DNA from: Sphaerisporangium siamense
GTDB lineage: Bacteria > Actinomycetota > Actinomycetes > Streptosporangiales > Streptosporangiaceae
Direction: 5' to 3'
Assembly: GCF_014205275.1 (NCBI RefSeq)
Contig: NZ_JACHND010000001.1
Location: 7,254,001-7,318,000, forward strand
Length of the DNA: 64,000 nt
This document shows, in pieces, positions 42,369 through 50,807 of the stretch. Made by a program: the position numbers and the translations under genes. The stretch's first letter is position 1, and every line of letters begins with the position of its first letter. The notes beneath the pieces are model-generated. The model was not told where the DNA came from. It did no database searches and was given only the letters and a program-made list of their open reading frames with translations.

Positions 42369-43425
42369 GCGCGGTCTCCCTCTCGAACTCCGTCGCGAAC
42401 AGTGGCAGCAGGCGTTCGCCGAGCCGGTAGGCCTCCTCGACGGTGGGCCGGGCCGACAGGACGAACGTCGTGATGCCGAGGTCCCGGTAGGCGCGGATCC
42501 CGGCGGCGACGCCCTCGTAGGAGCCGACCAGGCCGAGCGCGCCCGGCCCCGCGATCCGGTCGAAGCCCGGCCACAACCCGGTCCGCGGGTCCGGGGCGGG
42601 GAAGTCCTCGTCGGCGCCGCCCGCCAGCGCCCACAGGCCGCGGGCGTCGCGCCACGCCTCCTCCTCGTCCTCGCGGGCCAGGACCGGCAGCCGCAGGCCG
42701 CAGGCGACCGCGCGTCCCTCTGCCGCCGCGCGGTCGCCCAGGCCGGCGATCCCGACGTCGAGGTTCTGGCCGGGGTCGAACAGGTGCACGTCGGCGTGGC
42801 GGGCCGACAGCGCGAGCGCGCCGGGTTCGATGCCGCCGAGGTGGACGCGCGGGAAGGGCAGGCCGGCGTTGGGCGGCTGGAATCCGCCGGCGAGCACCTG
42901 GTAGAAGACGCCCTCGTAGGTGAAGCCCTCCTCGTGCCACACGCCCTTGGCGACGGTCAGGAACTCCTCGGCGCGGGCGTAGCGGTCGCCGCCCTGGAGG
43001 AAGTCGCCGTGCGCGCGGGCCACGACCGGGTCGAGGGCGACGTCGATCTGCCAGTCGAGCCGCCCGCCGGTGAACCGCTGCAGGGAGGCGGACAGCTTGG
43101 CCGCGTACACCGGGGTGGCGATCCCGGCGTGGAACCCGGCGATGACGCGCAGGTGCCTGCTGCCGCGCAGCAGCCCGGCCGCCAGCACCAGCGACTCCTC
43201 GCCGTCGGGGTCGAAGGGGACGAGCGCGCCGTCCAGGCCGGCGATCTCGGCGGCCCTGCCGACCTGGGCGATGTGGGCGGACGGCCCGGACACCCCGCCG
43301 CGCGGGTCGGTGACGAAGGCGGGCAGCGCGCGGCGTTCCTCCCAGTCGCCGCGGTCGCGGCGCAGCGGGTGGCGTCCGTCGCCGCGCGTGGGGACGGTGA
43401 CCAGGAACTCGGGCACCGCGGTCAT
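42358..43425 (-). CDS. Second SsuD-like FMN-dependent monooxygenase
   Basis: 355 aa. LLM fold with SASLQRFTGGRLDWQIDVAL, HLGGIEPGALALSARHADVH and TTFVLSARPTVEEAYRLGERL. It is clearly diverged from the other monooxygenase of this operon, so the two probably act on different substrates or steps (for instance sulfone to sulfinate and sulfonate to aldehyde plus sulfite). Its ATG overlaps the stop of the DszB-like gene (ATGA), and it overlaps the next gene by 11 bases. Confidence 0.86.
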   Translation of the reverse strand: MTAVPEFLVTVPTRGDGRHPLRRDRGDWEERRALPAFVTDPRGGVSGPSAHIAQVGRAAEIAGLDGALVPFDPDGEESLVLAAGLLRGSRHLRVIAGFHAGIATPVYAAKLSASLQRFTGGRLDWQIDVALDPVVARAHGDFLQGGDRYARAEEFLTVAKGVWHEEGFTYEGVFYQVLAGGFQPPNAGLPFPRVHLGGIEPGALALSARHADVHLFDPGQNLDVGIAGLGDRAAAEGRAVACGLRLPVLAREDEEEAWRDARGLWALAGGADEDFPAPDPRTGLWPGFDRIAGPGALGLVGSYEGVAAGIRAYRDLGITTFVLSARPTVEEAYRLGERLLPLFATEFERETAHVH

Positions 43426-44459
43426 CGCGCCACCGCCCCGGCGAGGTCGCCGGCCAGGCGCGCGCGGGCCGCAGCGAGCGGCTCGTGCGCCGCCCACGCG
43501 GCGACGTCGACGTCGGCGTCCAGGAAGCCGTGCACGAGCAGGAAGTCCTTCTGGACGCGGAGCAGGTCCAGGCGATGCTCCGACAGGTCGGGGTGCAGGG
43601 AGTGGTGGAAGTCCCCGCGGTAGGCGGTGGCCACCGCGCCGGCGCCGGACCTGGTCTCCGCGGAGAGGATCTCGCGGACCCGCCCGAGGTCGCCGCGCGC
43701 CCACTCGGCCGCGCGCAGCGTCTGGACGAGGAATCCGACGACCAGGTCGGGCCGCTCGTCGAGGAGGCGCTCGTGGACGGTGATGGGCCGCGGCGTGCCG
43801 TTGTTGACGCGGGTGCGCACGTCCGGGTGGGCGTCGAGGTCCACGGCGACGACCGCGCCGATCTCGGCGGCCTGCTCGGCCGCGCGCGCCCCCTTGGCGT
43901 ACACGGCGTCGACCTCGCCGCGCGCCAGCTCGGAGATGCCGGGCCAGGCGAAGGCCCGCGCGCCCGCGTCGCGGCCCACGCTCGGCCTGACCTGGGCGGC
44001 GACCTCGACGAAGGTGACGTCGTCGAGGGTGAGGCCGCCCTGGGACAGCGCGCCCTTGAACCCGTGCAGGGCCATGGCCCTCGGGAAGCTCTTGGCGCGG
44101 GTCTCGGCCCAGCCCGGCAGCGCGACCCGGGCGCCGGCCAGGCCGGCGGCGTTGGCGATCCCGGAGTCGGCGCGGACGAGGATGGACTGCCATTCCTCGA
44201 TCCAGGTGAGGCCGATCAGCCGGGTCGGGGCGCCGGCGGACCGCGCGGCCAGGGCGGGGACGTTGCCGCCCTCGCGGAACAGGCCGAGCAGGCGGTGGTC
44301 GAAGTGGCGCTCGGCCAGCTCGGGCGCCGCGTCCTGCAGGACGCCGATCTCCAGGCCCGCGGCCCGGAACTCCTCGGCGAGCCAGCCCTGGTTGTGGGCC
44401 AGGCCGCTGGCGGTGGGGACGGGGCAGCGGGTGTACCAAAGCTTGTCGACGGAGGTCAT
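43422..44459 (-). CDS. DszB-like sulfinate desulfinase
   Basis: 345 aa, cytoplasmic, binding-protein fold. The N-terminus LWYTRCPVPTASGLAHNQGW resembles the catalytic YSNCPVP loop of DszB (2-(2-hydroxyphenyl)benzenesulfinate desulfinase); Cys12 would be the nucleophile. His52, Arg62 and Gly65 have exactly the spacing of DszB His60, Arg70 and Gly73. TRLIGLTW and ARVALPGWAETRAKSF continue the similarity. Inferred role: release of sulfite from an organic sulfinate made by the neighbouring monooxygenases. ATG 44459 behind GAGGAG. Without biochemical data it could also be a plain SsuA-type binding protein. Confidence 0.78.
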   Translation of the reverse strand: MTSVDKLWYTRCPVPTASGLAHNQGWLAEEFRAAGLEIGVLQDAAPELAERHFDHRLLGLFREGGNVPALAARSAGAPTRLIGLTWIEEWQSILVRADSGIANAAGLAGARVALPGWAETRAKSFPRAMALHGFKGALSQGGLTLDDVTFVEVAAQVRPSVGRDAGARAFAWPGISELARGEVDAVYAKGARAAEQAAEIGAVVAVDLDAHPDVRTRVNNGTPRPITVHERLLDERPDLVVGFLVQTLRAAEWARGDLGRVREILSAETRSGAGAVATAYRGDFHHSLHPDLSEHRLDLLRVQKDFLLVHGFLDADVDVAAWAAHEPLAAARARLAGDLAGAVAR

Positions 44460-44476
44460 GGGACTCCTCGGGTGTC

Positions 44477-45217
44477 TCAGTGGACGGCGGCGGTGACGCC
44501 GAGGTGGGACAGGAACAGGCGGCGGGCGCCGGCGAACTCGGGCGCGTTACGGTCACGGGGGTGGGGTAGGTCGATGGTCCTGTCGACGGCGAGCGCGCCG
44601 TCCCGCAGCACCACCACGCGGTCGGCGAGCCGGACCGCCTCCTCCACGTCGTGGGTGACCAGGACGACCGCCGGGCGGTGGCGTTCGCACAGCTCGGCGA
44701 CCAGGTCCTGCATCTGCAGGCGGGTGAGGGCGTCGAGCGCGGCGAACGGCTCGTCCAGCAGCAGCACCTCGGGGTCGCGCACCAGGGCCCTGGCCAGGGC
44801 CACGCGCTGCGCCTCGCCGCCCGACAGCGTCGCGGGCCACTTGCGGGCGTACCCGTCGAGGCCGACCTCGGCGAGCGCGCGGCGCCCGGCCTCGCGGGCC
44901 GCGGAGGGCAGGCCGAGGGTGACGTTGGCGAGCACCCGCCGGGCGGGGATGAGCCGGGGCTCCTGGTAGACGGTCGTGCGGCGGCGCGCGGCCAGGACGG
45001 TGCCCGCGTCGGGCAGTTCCAGCCCGGCCAGGATGCGCAGCAGCGTGGTCTTGCCGGTGCCGCTCGGGCCGAGCAGCGCGAAGAACTCGCCCCTGCGGAT
45101 GTCCAGGTCGACGCCGTCCAGCACGGTCTTGGCGCCGAACGCCTTGCGCAGCCCCCTGACCTGGACGGCCAGGTCGCCGGCGATCTCGCCGCGCGGCTGG
45201 AAGACGGGCTCGCTCAT
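44477..45217 (-). CDS. Sulfonate/nitrate/taurine-type ABC transporter ATPase
   Basis: 246 aa. Walker A GPSGTGKT, Q-loop TVYQEPRLIP, signature LSGGEAQRVALARAL, Walker B VLLLDEPFAALD and H-loop VLVTHDVEEAVRLADR: a complete SsuB/TauB-type ATPase. The start ATG 45217 overlaps the permease stop (ATGA), so the two are made together. It powers uptake by the permease below, probably of a sulfonate, given the neighbours. Confidence 0.93.
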   Translation of the reverse strand: MSEPVFQPRGEIAGDLAVQVRGLRKAFGAKTVLDGVDLDIRRGEFFALLGPSGTGKTTLLRILAGLELPDAGTVLAARRRTTVYQEPRLIPARRVLANVTLGLPSAAREAGRRALAEVGLDGYARKWPATLSGGEAQRVALARALVRDPEVLLLDEPFAALDALTRLQMQDLVAELCERHRPAVVLVTHDVEEAVRLADRVVVLRDGALAVDRTIDLPHPRDRNAPEFAGARRLFLSHLGVTAAVH

Positions 45218-46098
45218 CGGGCCACCACCTGGCCGCGCCACGGCATGGCCAGCCGCTCGACCACGCGGATGGCGCCGTCGAAGATCAGCCCGAGCGCGGC
45301 GTAGACGAGCACGCACAGCACCATGTAGTCGGGGCGGAAGTACTGCTGGGCGAGCGTGACCAGGTAGCCGATGCCCTCGGTGGCGCCGATCTGCTCGGCG
45401 GCGATCAGGCCGGTCAGCGAGACCGACAGGCTGATGCGCAGGGCCATGAGCACGCTGGGCAGCGCGCTCGGGACGACCACGCCGAGCGCGAGCCGGTGCC
45501 CGCGCAGGCCGAACCCGCGCGCGGCCTCCACGACCTTGCGGTCCACGTTCCTGACCCCCAGATAGGTGTAGGCGTACATCGGGATGGCGGCGGCGACCGC
45601 GATGAGCAGGATCTTGAAGGTCTCGCCGACCCCGAACCACGAGATGAACAGCGGGACGAGCGCAAGGAACGGCACGGCCCGCAGCATCTGCATGGTCGGG
45701 TCGACCAGTTCCTCGCCGAGCGCCGACAGCCCGGCCGCGACGCCGAGCACGAGCCCGAGGCCGCCGCCGGTGAGCACGCCGAGCCCGGCGCGGTGCCCGG
45801 AGGCGAGCAGGTAGTCGGTGAGCTGCCCGGTGGCGGCCAGCTCGCGCAGCGCGCCGAGGACCGCGGACGGCGCGGCGAGCACGTCCGGCGGGATGTGCCC
45901 GCTCGCGGACCCGTACCACCAGGCGGCCAGGAGCAGCAGGGGGACGGAGATCCGCAGCGCGGCGGAGAGGGCCGCGGGGCGGCGGCGGGCGCCGAGGAAC
46001 CTCGGCGTCTCCAGCCCCGCCGCCGCGCCGCCCCGGCCCTCCCGCGGGCCGGGCGCGGGCCGCCGCGCGGGCGGCTCGTGTACCTTCTCGATGGTCAC
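45214..46098 (-). CDS. Sulfonate/taurine-type ABC transporter permease
   Basis: 294 aa, GTG 46098. About 45 polar residues, then six predicted membrane helices (first at LRISVPLLLLAAWWYGSASG) and the EAA loop VEAARGFGLRGHRLALGVVVPSALP that docks the ATPase, as in SsuC/TauC. It forms a homodimeric channel. Start lies 5 bases after the binding-protein stop. Confidence 0.92.
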   Translation of the reverse strand: MTIEKVHEPPARRPAPGPREGRGGAAAGLETPRFLGARRRPAALSAALRISVPLLLLAAWWYGSASGHIPPDVLAAPSAVLGALRELAATGQLTDYLLASGHRAGLGVLTGGGLGLVLGVAAGLSALGEELVDPTMQMLRAVPFLALVPLFISWFGVGETFKILLIAVAAAIPMYAYTYLGVRNVDRKVVEAARGFGLRGHRLALGVVVPSALPSVLMALRISLSVSLTGLIAAEQIGATEGIGYLVTLAQQYFRPDYMVLCVLVYAALGLIFDGAIRVVERLAMPWRGQVVAR

Positions 46099-46102
46099 GG
46101 CG

Positions 46103-47170
46103 TCACCCCGAGGCGGCGGGCGAGGCGGCGCCGGTCGCGGCCTTGAGGTCGAAGAGGACGTCGGCGGGGTCGATGGGCTTGGTCACGACCCCGTATTCGC
46201 GGAACAGGTCGGCCACCGCGGTGATGTAGGCGCCGTCCTCCTTGGTGGCGTACCGGGGGATGTTGGCGTGCTCGGCCGTGTCGATGTCCAGGGCGAGGCG
46301 GGCGCCGGTCACGGCGGTGGGCCCTTGGGTGAGGAAGACGTTCTCGAACTTCTCCGGGGTCTTCCTGGCCTCCTCGGTCAGTTCCTGGAGCACCTCCAGG
46401 TAGACGCGGACGGCCGCGGGCGCGCGGTCGAGCAGTTCCTCGCGGGCCGCGATGATGGTGAGGTCCTTGTCGTCGAGGTCGCGGCCGTGCACGATCACCC
46501 GGGCGCCCTTGGCGACGGCCTCGGGGTAGGCGCGGACGATGGCCCACCAGGCGTCCACCTTGCCGGTGGCGAACGCGGCGGCGCCCTGGTCGGGGTTGAG
46601 GTAGACCCGCTTGACCTGGTCGACGGGGACGCCCGCCTTCTCCAGGGCGAGCAGGAGCAGGTACTCGCCCTTGCCGCCCTTGTTGACGGCGACCTGCTTG
46701 CCGGCCAGGTCCTTCACGGACCTGACGGGGCTGTCGGGCCGCACCACCAGGCCGTCGGTCTGCGGGGCCGCCGGGTCGGTGACGGGGTCGGTGACCGAGA
46801 AGATCCTGATGTCGGGGCTGTTGGCGAGGTAGCCGATGGCGGGCGAGATGGCGCCGGTGAGGATGTTCACCGAGCCGGCGTGGACGGCGTCGACGGTGGC
46901 GGTGAAGGATGCGTAGGAGCCGCCCCACTCGACGGTGGCGCCGACGGCCTTGAGGCGCTTCTCCAGGAGGCCCTCGCGCTTGGCGTAGGCCAGGGGGCCG
47001 GCGTTTCCGGGGTCCTGAAGCTTGAGGACCGCTCCGGAGCCCTTGGCGGCCGCGGGGCCGCCCGCCGCGGAGGAGGTTCCGCAGGCGGTCGCCAGCCCGG
47101 CGACGGTGAGGGCGAGCGCGGCGAGCGCCACGCGCCTGGGACGGGCGTGCGGCCCGGGGGTTTTCCACAT
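46103..47170 (-). CDS. ABC transporter substrate-binding lipoprotein (SsuA/TauA type)
   Basis: 355 aa. Signal peptide with lipobox LATAC (Cys about residue 30), then an SsuA-type binding fold (AVLKLQDPGNAGPLAYAKRE, TGAISPAIGYLANSP, DLAGKQVAVNKGGKGEYLLL). It captures a sulfonated or nitrogenous anion at the outer face of the membrane and delivers it to the permease. First structural gene of the operon; the leader peptide starts about 260 bases upstream. ATG 47170; AGGGA is 10 bases upstream. Confidence 0.9.
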   Translation of the reverse strand: MWKTPGPHARPRRVALAALALTVAGLATACGTSSAAGGPAAAKGSGAVLKLQDPGNAGPLAYAKREGLLEKRLKAVGATVEWGGSYASFTATVDAVHAGSVNILTGAISPAIGYLANSPDIRIFSVTDPVTDPAAPQTDGLVVRPDSPVRSVKDLAGKQVAVNKGGKGEYLLLLALEKAGVPVDQVKRVYLNPDQGAAAFATGKVDAWWAIVRAYPEAVAKGARVIVHGRDLDDKDLTIIAAREELLDRAPAAVRVYLEVLQELTEEARKTPEKFENVFLTQGPTAVTGARLALDIDTAEHANIPRYATKEDGAYITAVADLFREYGVVTKPIDPADVLFDLKAATGAASPAASG

Positions 47171-47364
47171 GATGGCGAGTCCCTAACGACGAGAGCACGA
47201 TGAGAGGACAGACGGGGACCGGTGGCGAACCGGCCGCGGGGCATGGTGACGGAGGCCCCCGGGACAGGGGCGCGGACGTGGTCCTGACGGCGGTTCTGAA
47301 GGGTCGGGAACAGGCGGTGAGAGGCGTCGTCTCCAGCGCGAGGCCCGCGCGAGACGGAACACGT

Positions 47365-47427
47365 TCACTGACAGAGGCTGCTGTCCACGTGCATGAAGTC
47401 GATCGCGCGCCGGACGGTCAAGTTCAC
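47365..47427 (-). CDS. Cysteine-containing leader peptide of the sulfur operon
   Basis: 20 codons from GTG 47427; it ends RRAIDFMHVDSSLCQ. The R-R-x-I-D-x-x-x-V-x-S-S-L-C pattern matches the very short upstream peptides found before many actinobacterial sulfur-assimilation and sulfonate-transport genes, where ribosome stalling or passage at the Cys codon near the end reports cysteine supply. The stop codon lies about 195 bases before the binding-protein gene. No ribosome site is visible before GTG, so it may be translated from a very short leader. Confidence 0.75.
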   Translation of the reverse strand: MNLTVRRAIDFMHVDSSLCQ

Positions 47428-47444
47428 AATCGGCACATTGCCTA

Positions 47445-47472
47445 TATTTCAGGTAGGAAATACGGCAGTCAA
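47445..47472 (-). promoter_or_regulatory. Operon promoter with overlapping palindrome
   Basis: On the minus strand -35 TTGACT (complement of 47467-47472) is followed by an AT-rich -10 region (AAATATAGG). The spacer and -10 contain the inverted repeat TATTTC-N6-GAAATA (47445-47462), a likely operator, possibly for a CymR/CysB/LysR-type sulfur regulator. The leader peptide starts 17 bases downstream. Confidence 0.6.
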
Positions 47473-47600
47473 CCCATGTCTCACATGTCGAGACGCTCGC
47501 CGAGTGCGGCGCGCCGGCTCGTGACCGGCCCCTCGCCGCCCGCGCGCACATGTGCGATTCAGAGGTTCGTCCGCGATCAGGGCCGATAGGCTGCTTCGTC

Positions 47601-48668
47601 ATGCCTCAGCCTGGTTCTCCGGCCTCCGCCCGCGACGAAGAGGAGCCGCCCGGCGCGGCGCCGGCCGGCGAGCGGCGCCGGGGGCGGTGGCGGCGGCTGT
47701 GGACGGTGGCCGTCATCGTCGTCTCGGTCCCCGCGCTGGCCCTCATCGCGTCCGGGACGGCCCTCTACCTGCTCGGCACGGGCAGCCCGCACGCCGTCAC
47801 GCGGGGCAGGGACGCCGTGTGGCTCGGGCACGCGTGGGTGGACGGGCGCAACGGCGACCCCGAGGTCGCGGCCCTCGCCGCCCGAATCGGCGGCACCGGC
47901 GTGAGCGACCTGTACGTCCACACCGGGCCGCTCGCCCCCGACGGCACGCTGGCCGCCTCCCTCTACCCCCGCGCCGCCTGGGCCGTCGCCGCGCTACGCC
48001 GCGCGCTGCCGGGCGTGCGGGTGCACGCCTGGCTCGGGCAGCGGCTGGACCCGGGGCTCATGGACCTGTCTTCGGCCGCGACGCGCGCCACCATCGTCCG
48101 CTCGGCCGGGCAGGCGATGGCGGCCGGGTTCGACGGGATCCACTACAACTTCGAGCCGGTCAACGACGACGACCAGGGCCTGCTGGACGTGCTGGACCGC
48201 ACCCGCGCGGCGCTCCCCCGCGCCGTGCTGTCGATGTCGGTGCACCAGATGGAGCCGCTGCCCGGCATGAGCGCGGCCCAGGGCCTGGTGTTCGGCGAGG
48301 AGCGGTGGTGGACGCCGGGGTACATGACGCAGGTCGCCCGCCGCGTCGACCAGGTGGCGCTGATGACCTACGACACCGCCCAGCCGACCGAGGCCCTGTT
48401 CACCGGGTACGTCCGGCGGCAGACCTCGCTGGCGCTCGCCGCGGTGCCGCCGTCCACGCGGCTGCTGGTCGGCGTGCCCGCCTACCACGACGACAACTGG
48501 ACCCACCACCCGTCCGCCGAGACGATGCGGGCCGCGATCCGGGGCGTGCGCCTCGCCCTCGGGTCCGGCGACCGGCGGGACTTCGGCGTCGCGCTGTACG
48601 TGGACTTCGCGGCCACCGAGACCGACTGGGCCGAGTACCGCGCCGGCTGGGGCGCGCCCGCGCGCTGA
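47601..48668 (+). CDS. Membrane-anchored GH18-like protein
   Basis: 355 aa. A cytoplasmic basic segment, one TM helix (WTVAVIVVSVPALALIASGTAL, about residues 34-55), then a TIM-barrel domain with FDGIHYNFEPVNDDDQ at strand 4, where GH18 chitinases have DxxDxDxE; the terminal Glu is kept but the Asp residues are not, as in several bacterial spore/cell-wall GH18-like proteins. DQVALMTYDTAQP matches the strand-6 motif (MxYD). Extracellular polysaccharide or peptidoglycan role likely, substrate unknown. ATG 47601; weak ribosome site. Divergent from the sulfur operon. Confidence 0.8.
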   Translation: MPQPGSPASARDEEEPPGAAPAGERRRGRWRRLWTVAVIVVSVPALALIASGTALYLLGTGSPHAVTRGRDAVWLGHAWVDGRNGDPEVAALAARIGGTGVSDLYVHTGPLAPDGTLAASLYPRAAWAVAALRRALPGVRVHAWLGQRLDPGLMDLSSAATRATIVRSAGQAMAAGFDGIHYNFEPVNDDDQGLLDVLDRTRAALPRAVLSMSVHQMEPLPGMSAAQGLVFGEERWWTPGYMTQVARRVDQVALMTYDTAQPTEALFTGYVRRQTSLALAAVPPSTRLLVGVPAYHDDNWTHHPSAETMRAAIRGVRLALGSGDRRDFGVALYVDFAATETDWAEYRAGWGAPAR

Positions 48669-48673
48669 GCGGG

Positions 48674-48689
48674 GCGCCGGGACCGGCGC
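48674..48689. terminator. GC-rich hairpin between converging genes
   Basis: GCGCCGG-GA-CCGGCGC in the 31-base gap between the GH18-like gene and lepB; it could serve as a bidirectional terminator, with the loop opening to four to six bases. Confidence 0.4.
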
Positions 48690-48699
48690 GGCGACGCCC

Positions 48700-49554
48700 T
48701 CAGAGGTCGCGGACGGGGGCCGCCAGGCCGGAGCGCCGGTCGTGGTAGGGCCTGGTCAGCAGGCGCCTGCGCCACAGCATCAGAGGCATCGCGCAGGCGA
48801 AGCCGCCGACCAGCGGCGTGGCCCCGCCGAGCGCGGCGACGGCGTGCAGCGCGGGCTGGGCGAAGGTGTCCGGGATCGGGATCGTGGTCAGCCGCGAGAA
48901 CGGCCACACGATGATGAAGGCGCGGCCCACGACCGTGTCCACGGGGATCGCGCCGTCGCCCTTGTCACCCTGGTGGGAGCGCGAGTCGTAGGAGATCTCC
49001 CGGTGGTCGCCCATCACCCACAGGCGGCCGGGCTGCACCTTGACCTCGAAGGTCTTGTCCGAGGGCGCGTTGCCGGGGTAGAGGTAGGACTCCTCCTCCA
49101 GCGGCACGCCGTTGACCGTGACGCGCCCCTTGTCGTCGCAGCACTTCACCGTGTCGCCGCCGACGCCGATCACGCGCTTGATGTAGTCCTTCTCGCCGGG
49201 CGTCACGCCGAAGGCGGTGCCGATCCAGCGCAGCACGGACTCGCCCACGTTGGACGGCGGCGGGACCTCGACCTCGCCCTTCCAGGAGTCGACGCCGGAG
49301 AACACGATGACGTCGCCGCGCTCGACGTCGCGGGTGTGGTAGACGAGCTTGTTGACCAGGACCCGGTCGTTCAGCAGCAGCGTGTTCTCCATCGACCCCG
49401 AGGGGATGTAGAACGCCTGCACGAGGAAGGTCTTGATCGTCAGCGCCATCAGCAGGGCGGCGATCACCAGAACGGGCAGCTCGCGCCAGAAGGAGCCCTT
49501 CTTGCGCTTGTCGCTCTTGGTGGGCCTCTTGGTGTCTTCGGCGACCACGTTCAC
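48700..49554 (-). CDS. lepB: Signal peptidase I
   Basis: 284 aa from GTG 49554 (GAGG five bases upstream); the frame is open to 49680. N-terminal TM helix LPVLVIAALLMALTIKTFLV, catalytic Ser in IPSGSMENTLLLNDRVLVNK, catalytic Lys in DYIKRVIGVGGD, and GDHREISYDSRSHQG (box E). It removes signal peptides from Sec and Tat substrates at the outer face of the membrane. A second TM helix near the C-terminus (LGGATPLVGGFACAMPLML) is typical of actinobacterial forms. Confidence 0.95.
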   Translation of the reverse strand: MNVVAEDTKRPTKSDKRKKGSFWRELPVLVIAALLMALTIKTFLVQAFYIPSGSMENTLLLNDRVLVNKLVYHTRDVERGDVIVFSGVDSWKGEVEVPPPSNVGESVLRWIGTAFGVTPGEKDYIKRVIGVGGDTVKCCDDKGRVTVNGVPLEEESYLYPGNAPSDKTFEVKVQPGRLWVMGDHREISYDSRSHQGDKGDGAIPVDTVVGRAFIIVWPFSRLTTIPIPDTFAQPALHAVAALGGATPLVGGFACAMPLMLWRRRLLTRPYHDRRSGLAAPVRDL

Positions 49555-49608
49555 CCCGTCCTCGACTGGCGGCAAGCGCCCTCTATGCCCATTTTCACCG
49601 ATGTTTGC

Positions 49609-49625
49609 TGATACCGGTTGATACC
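49609..49625. promoter_or_regulatory. 10-bp-spaced direct repeat upstream of lepB
   Basis: TGATACC-GGT-TGATACC: two identical 7-bp repeats exactly one helical turn apart, 55 bases upstream of the lepB start. This spacing is typical of sites bound by tandem response regulators. Confidence 0.4.
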
Positions 49626-49821
49626 CAGCGACATCGATCGCATCCGCGAATCCGGGCCCACTCGTGCCCGCCGGCGCCACGTCCCCGCGGCCCCGCGCAC
49701 GGCGGCCTCACGCTCCCTTACGCCCACCAGATCATTGTCCCTGCCCGGGATAAGGCCCGCGTACACGAGGGCCCCGGCCGCGCCGGCCGCCTGGAGCGCC
49801 AGGTCCGTCGTTCCGCACGGT

Positions 49822-49852
49822 TTGACCTCAACAAAGGTTGATGTTTCACGAT
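49822..49852 (+). promoter_or_regulatory. MerR-type promoter of the NmrA-like gene
   Basis: -35 TTGACC (49822-49827), a long 19-bp spacer and -10 CACGAT (49847-49852). The spacer holds ACCTCAAC-AAAG-GTTGATGT (49825-49844), an inverted repeat with 7 of 8 pairs. Over-long spacers with such a dyad are the hallmark of MerR/SoxR-controlled promoters; SoxR sites in actinomycetes are related to CCTCAA...TTGAGG. Confidence 0.55.
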
Positions 49853-49886
49853 GGCGGCCGTACGTCCACCGATGAGGGGAGACAAG

Positions 49887-50744
49887 ATGTCCACGACATT
49901 CCTGGTGACAGGGGCCACGGGCAACGTCGGCCGCCACGCCGTCGCGCTGCTGCTGGAGGCGGGCGCGCGCGTCCGCGCGCTGACCCGCGACCCGGCCGCC
50001 GCGCGCCTGCCGGACGGCGCCGAGGCCGTCGGCGGCGACCTGACCGAGCCCGATTCCCTGAAGGCCGCCCTGGGCGGCGTGGACGGGGTGTTCCTGGTCT
50101 GGCCCACCGTGTCCGCCGACCACGCCGCGCCCGCCGCGGTCCAGGCGCTCGCCGGGGCCGCCGGCCACATCGTCTACCTGTCCGCCCGTGGCGTGTCCGA
50201 CGCGCCGGAGGAAACCCAGGGGTTCATCCTCGGCTCGCACGCCCGCATGGAGCGCCTCATCGCGGACTCGGGCGCGGCCTGGACGTTCCTGCGCCCGTCC
50301 GGGTTCGCCGCCAACACCCTGCAGTGGGCCGAGCAGATCCGCACGACCGGGACCGTCCGGTGGGTGTACGGGAACGCGGGGCGCTCGCTCGTCCACGAGC
50401 GCGACATCGCCGCCGTGGGAGTGCGCGCGCTGCTCGACGACGGGCACGCCGGGGCCGCGCACGTGCTGACCGGGCCGCGGACGCTGACGCAGATCGAGCA
50501 GGTCGCCGCCATCGGGGAGGCGATCGGCCGTCCGGTCCGCTGGGTGGAGACGCCCGCGGAGGACGTGCGCCGGGGGATCCTCGCACGCGGGTATCCGGCG
50601 GAGATGGCCGACGCGATCCTCGCGGGCCAGGCCGCGATGGCCGCCTCCCCCGAGCCGGTCACCCCCACCGTGGAACAGGTCACCGGCCGCCCCGCCACCC
50701 CCTACCTCCAGTGGGCGGCCGACCACGCCGACGCGTTCCGCTGA
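49887..50744 (+). CDS. NmrA-like NAD(P)-binding reductase/epimerase
   Basis: 285 aa atypical SDR. FLVTGATGNVGRHAVALLL cofactor loop, VWPTVSADHAAP and WTFLRPSGFAANTLQWAEQI (active-site region of NmrA/HSCARG and quinone-reductase-like proteins). ATG 49887 has GGGGAG upstream. Such proteins reduce quinones or act as NADPH sensors; the MerR/SoxR-like promoter suggests induction by redox-active compounds. Substrate unknown. Confidence 0.85.
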   Translation: MSTTFLVTGATGNVGRHAVALLLEAGARVRALTRDPAAARLPDGAEAVGGDLTEPDSLKAALGGVDGVFLVWPTVSADHAAPAAVQALAGAAGHIVYLSARGVSDAPEETQGFILGSHARMERLIADSGAAWTFLRPSGFAANTLQWAEQIRTTGTVRWVYGNAGRSLVHERDIAAVGVRALLDDGHAGAAHVLTGPRTLTQIEQVAAIGEAIGRPVRWVETPAEDVRRGILARGYPAEMADAILAGQAAMAASPEPVTPTVEQVTGRPATPYLQWAADHADAFR

Positions 50745-50807
50745 CCACCGCCTGTCCCCGCCGGCCACGCGGCGGGGACCGTGCCGGGGGACGCTCGGCG
50801 GGGCGTG

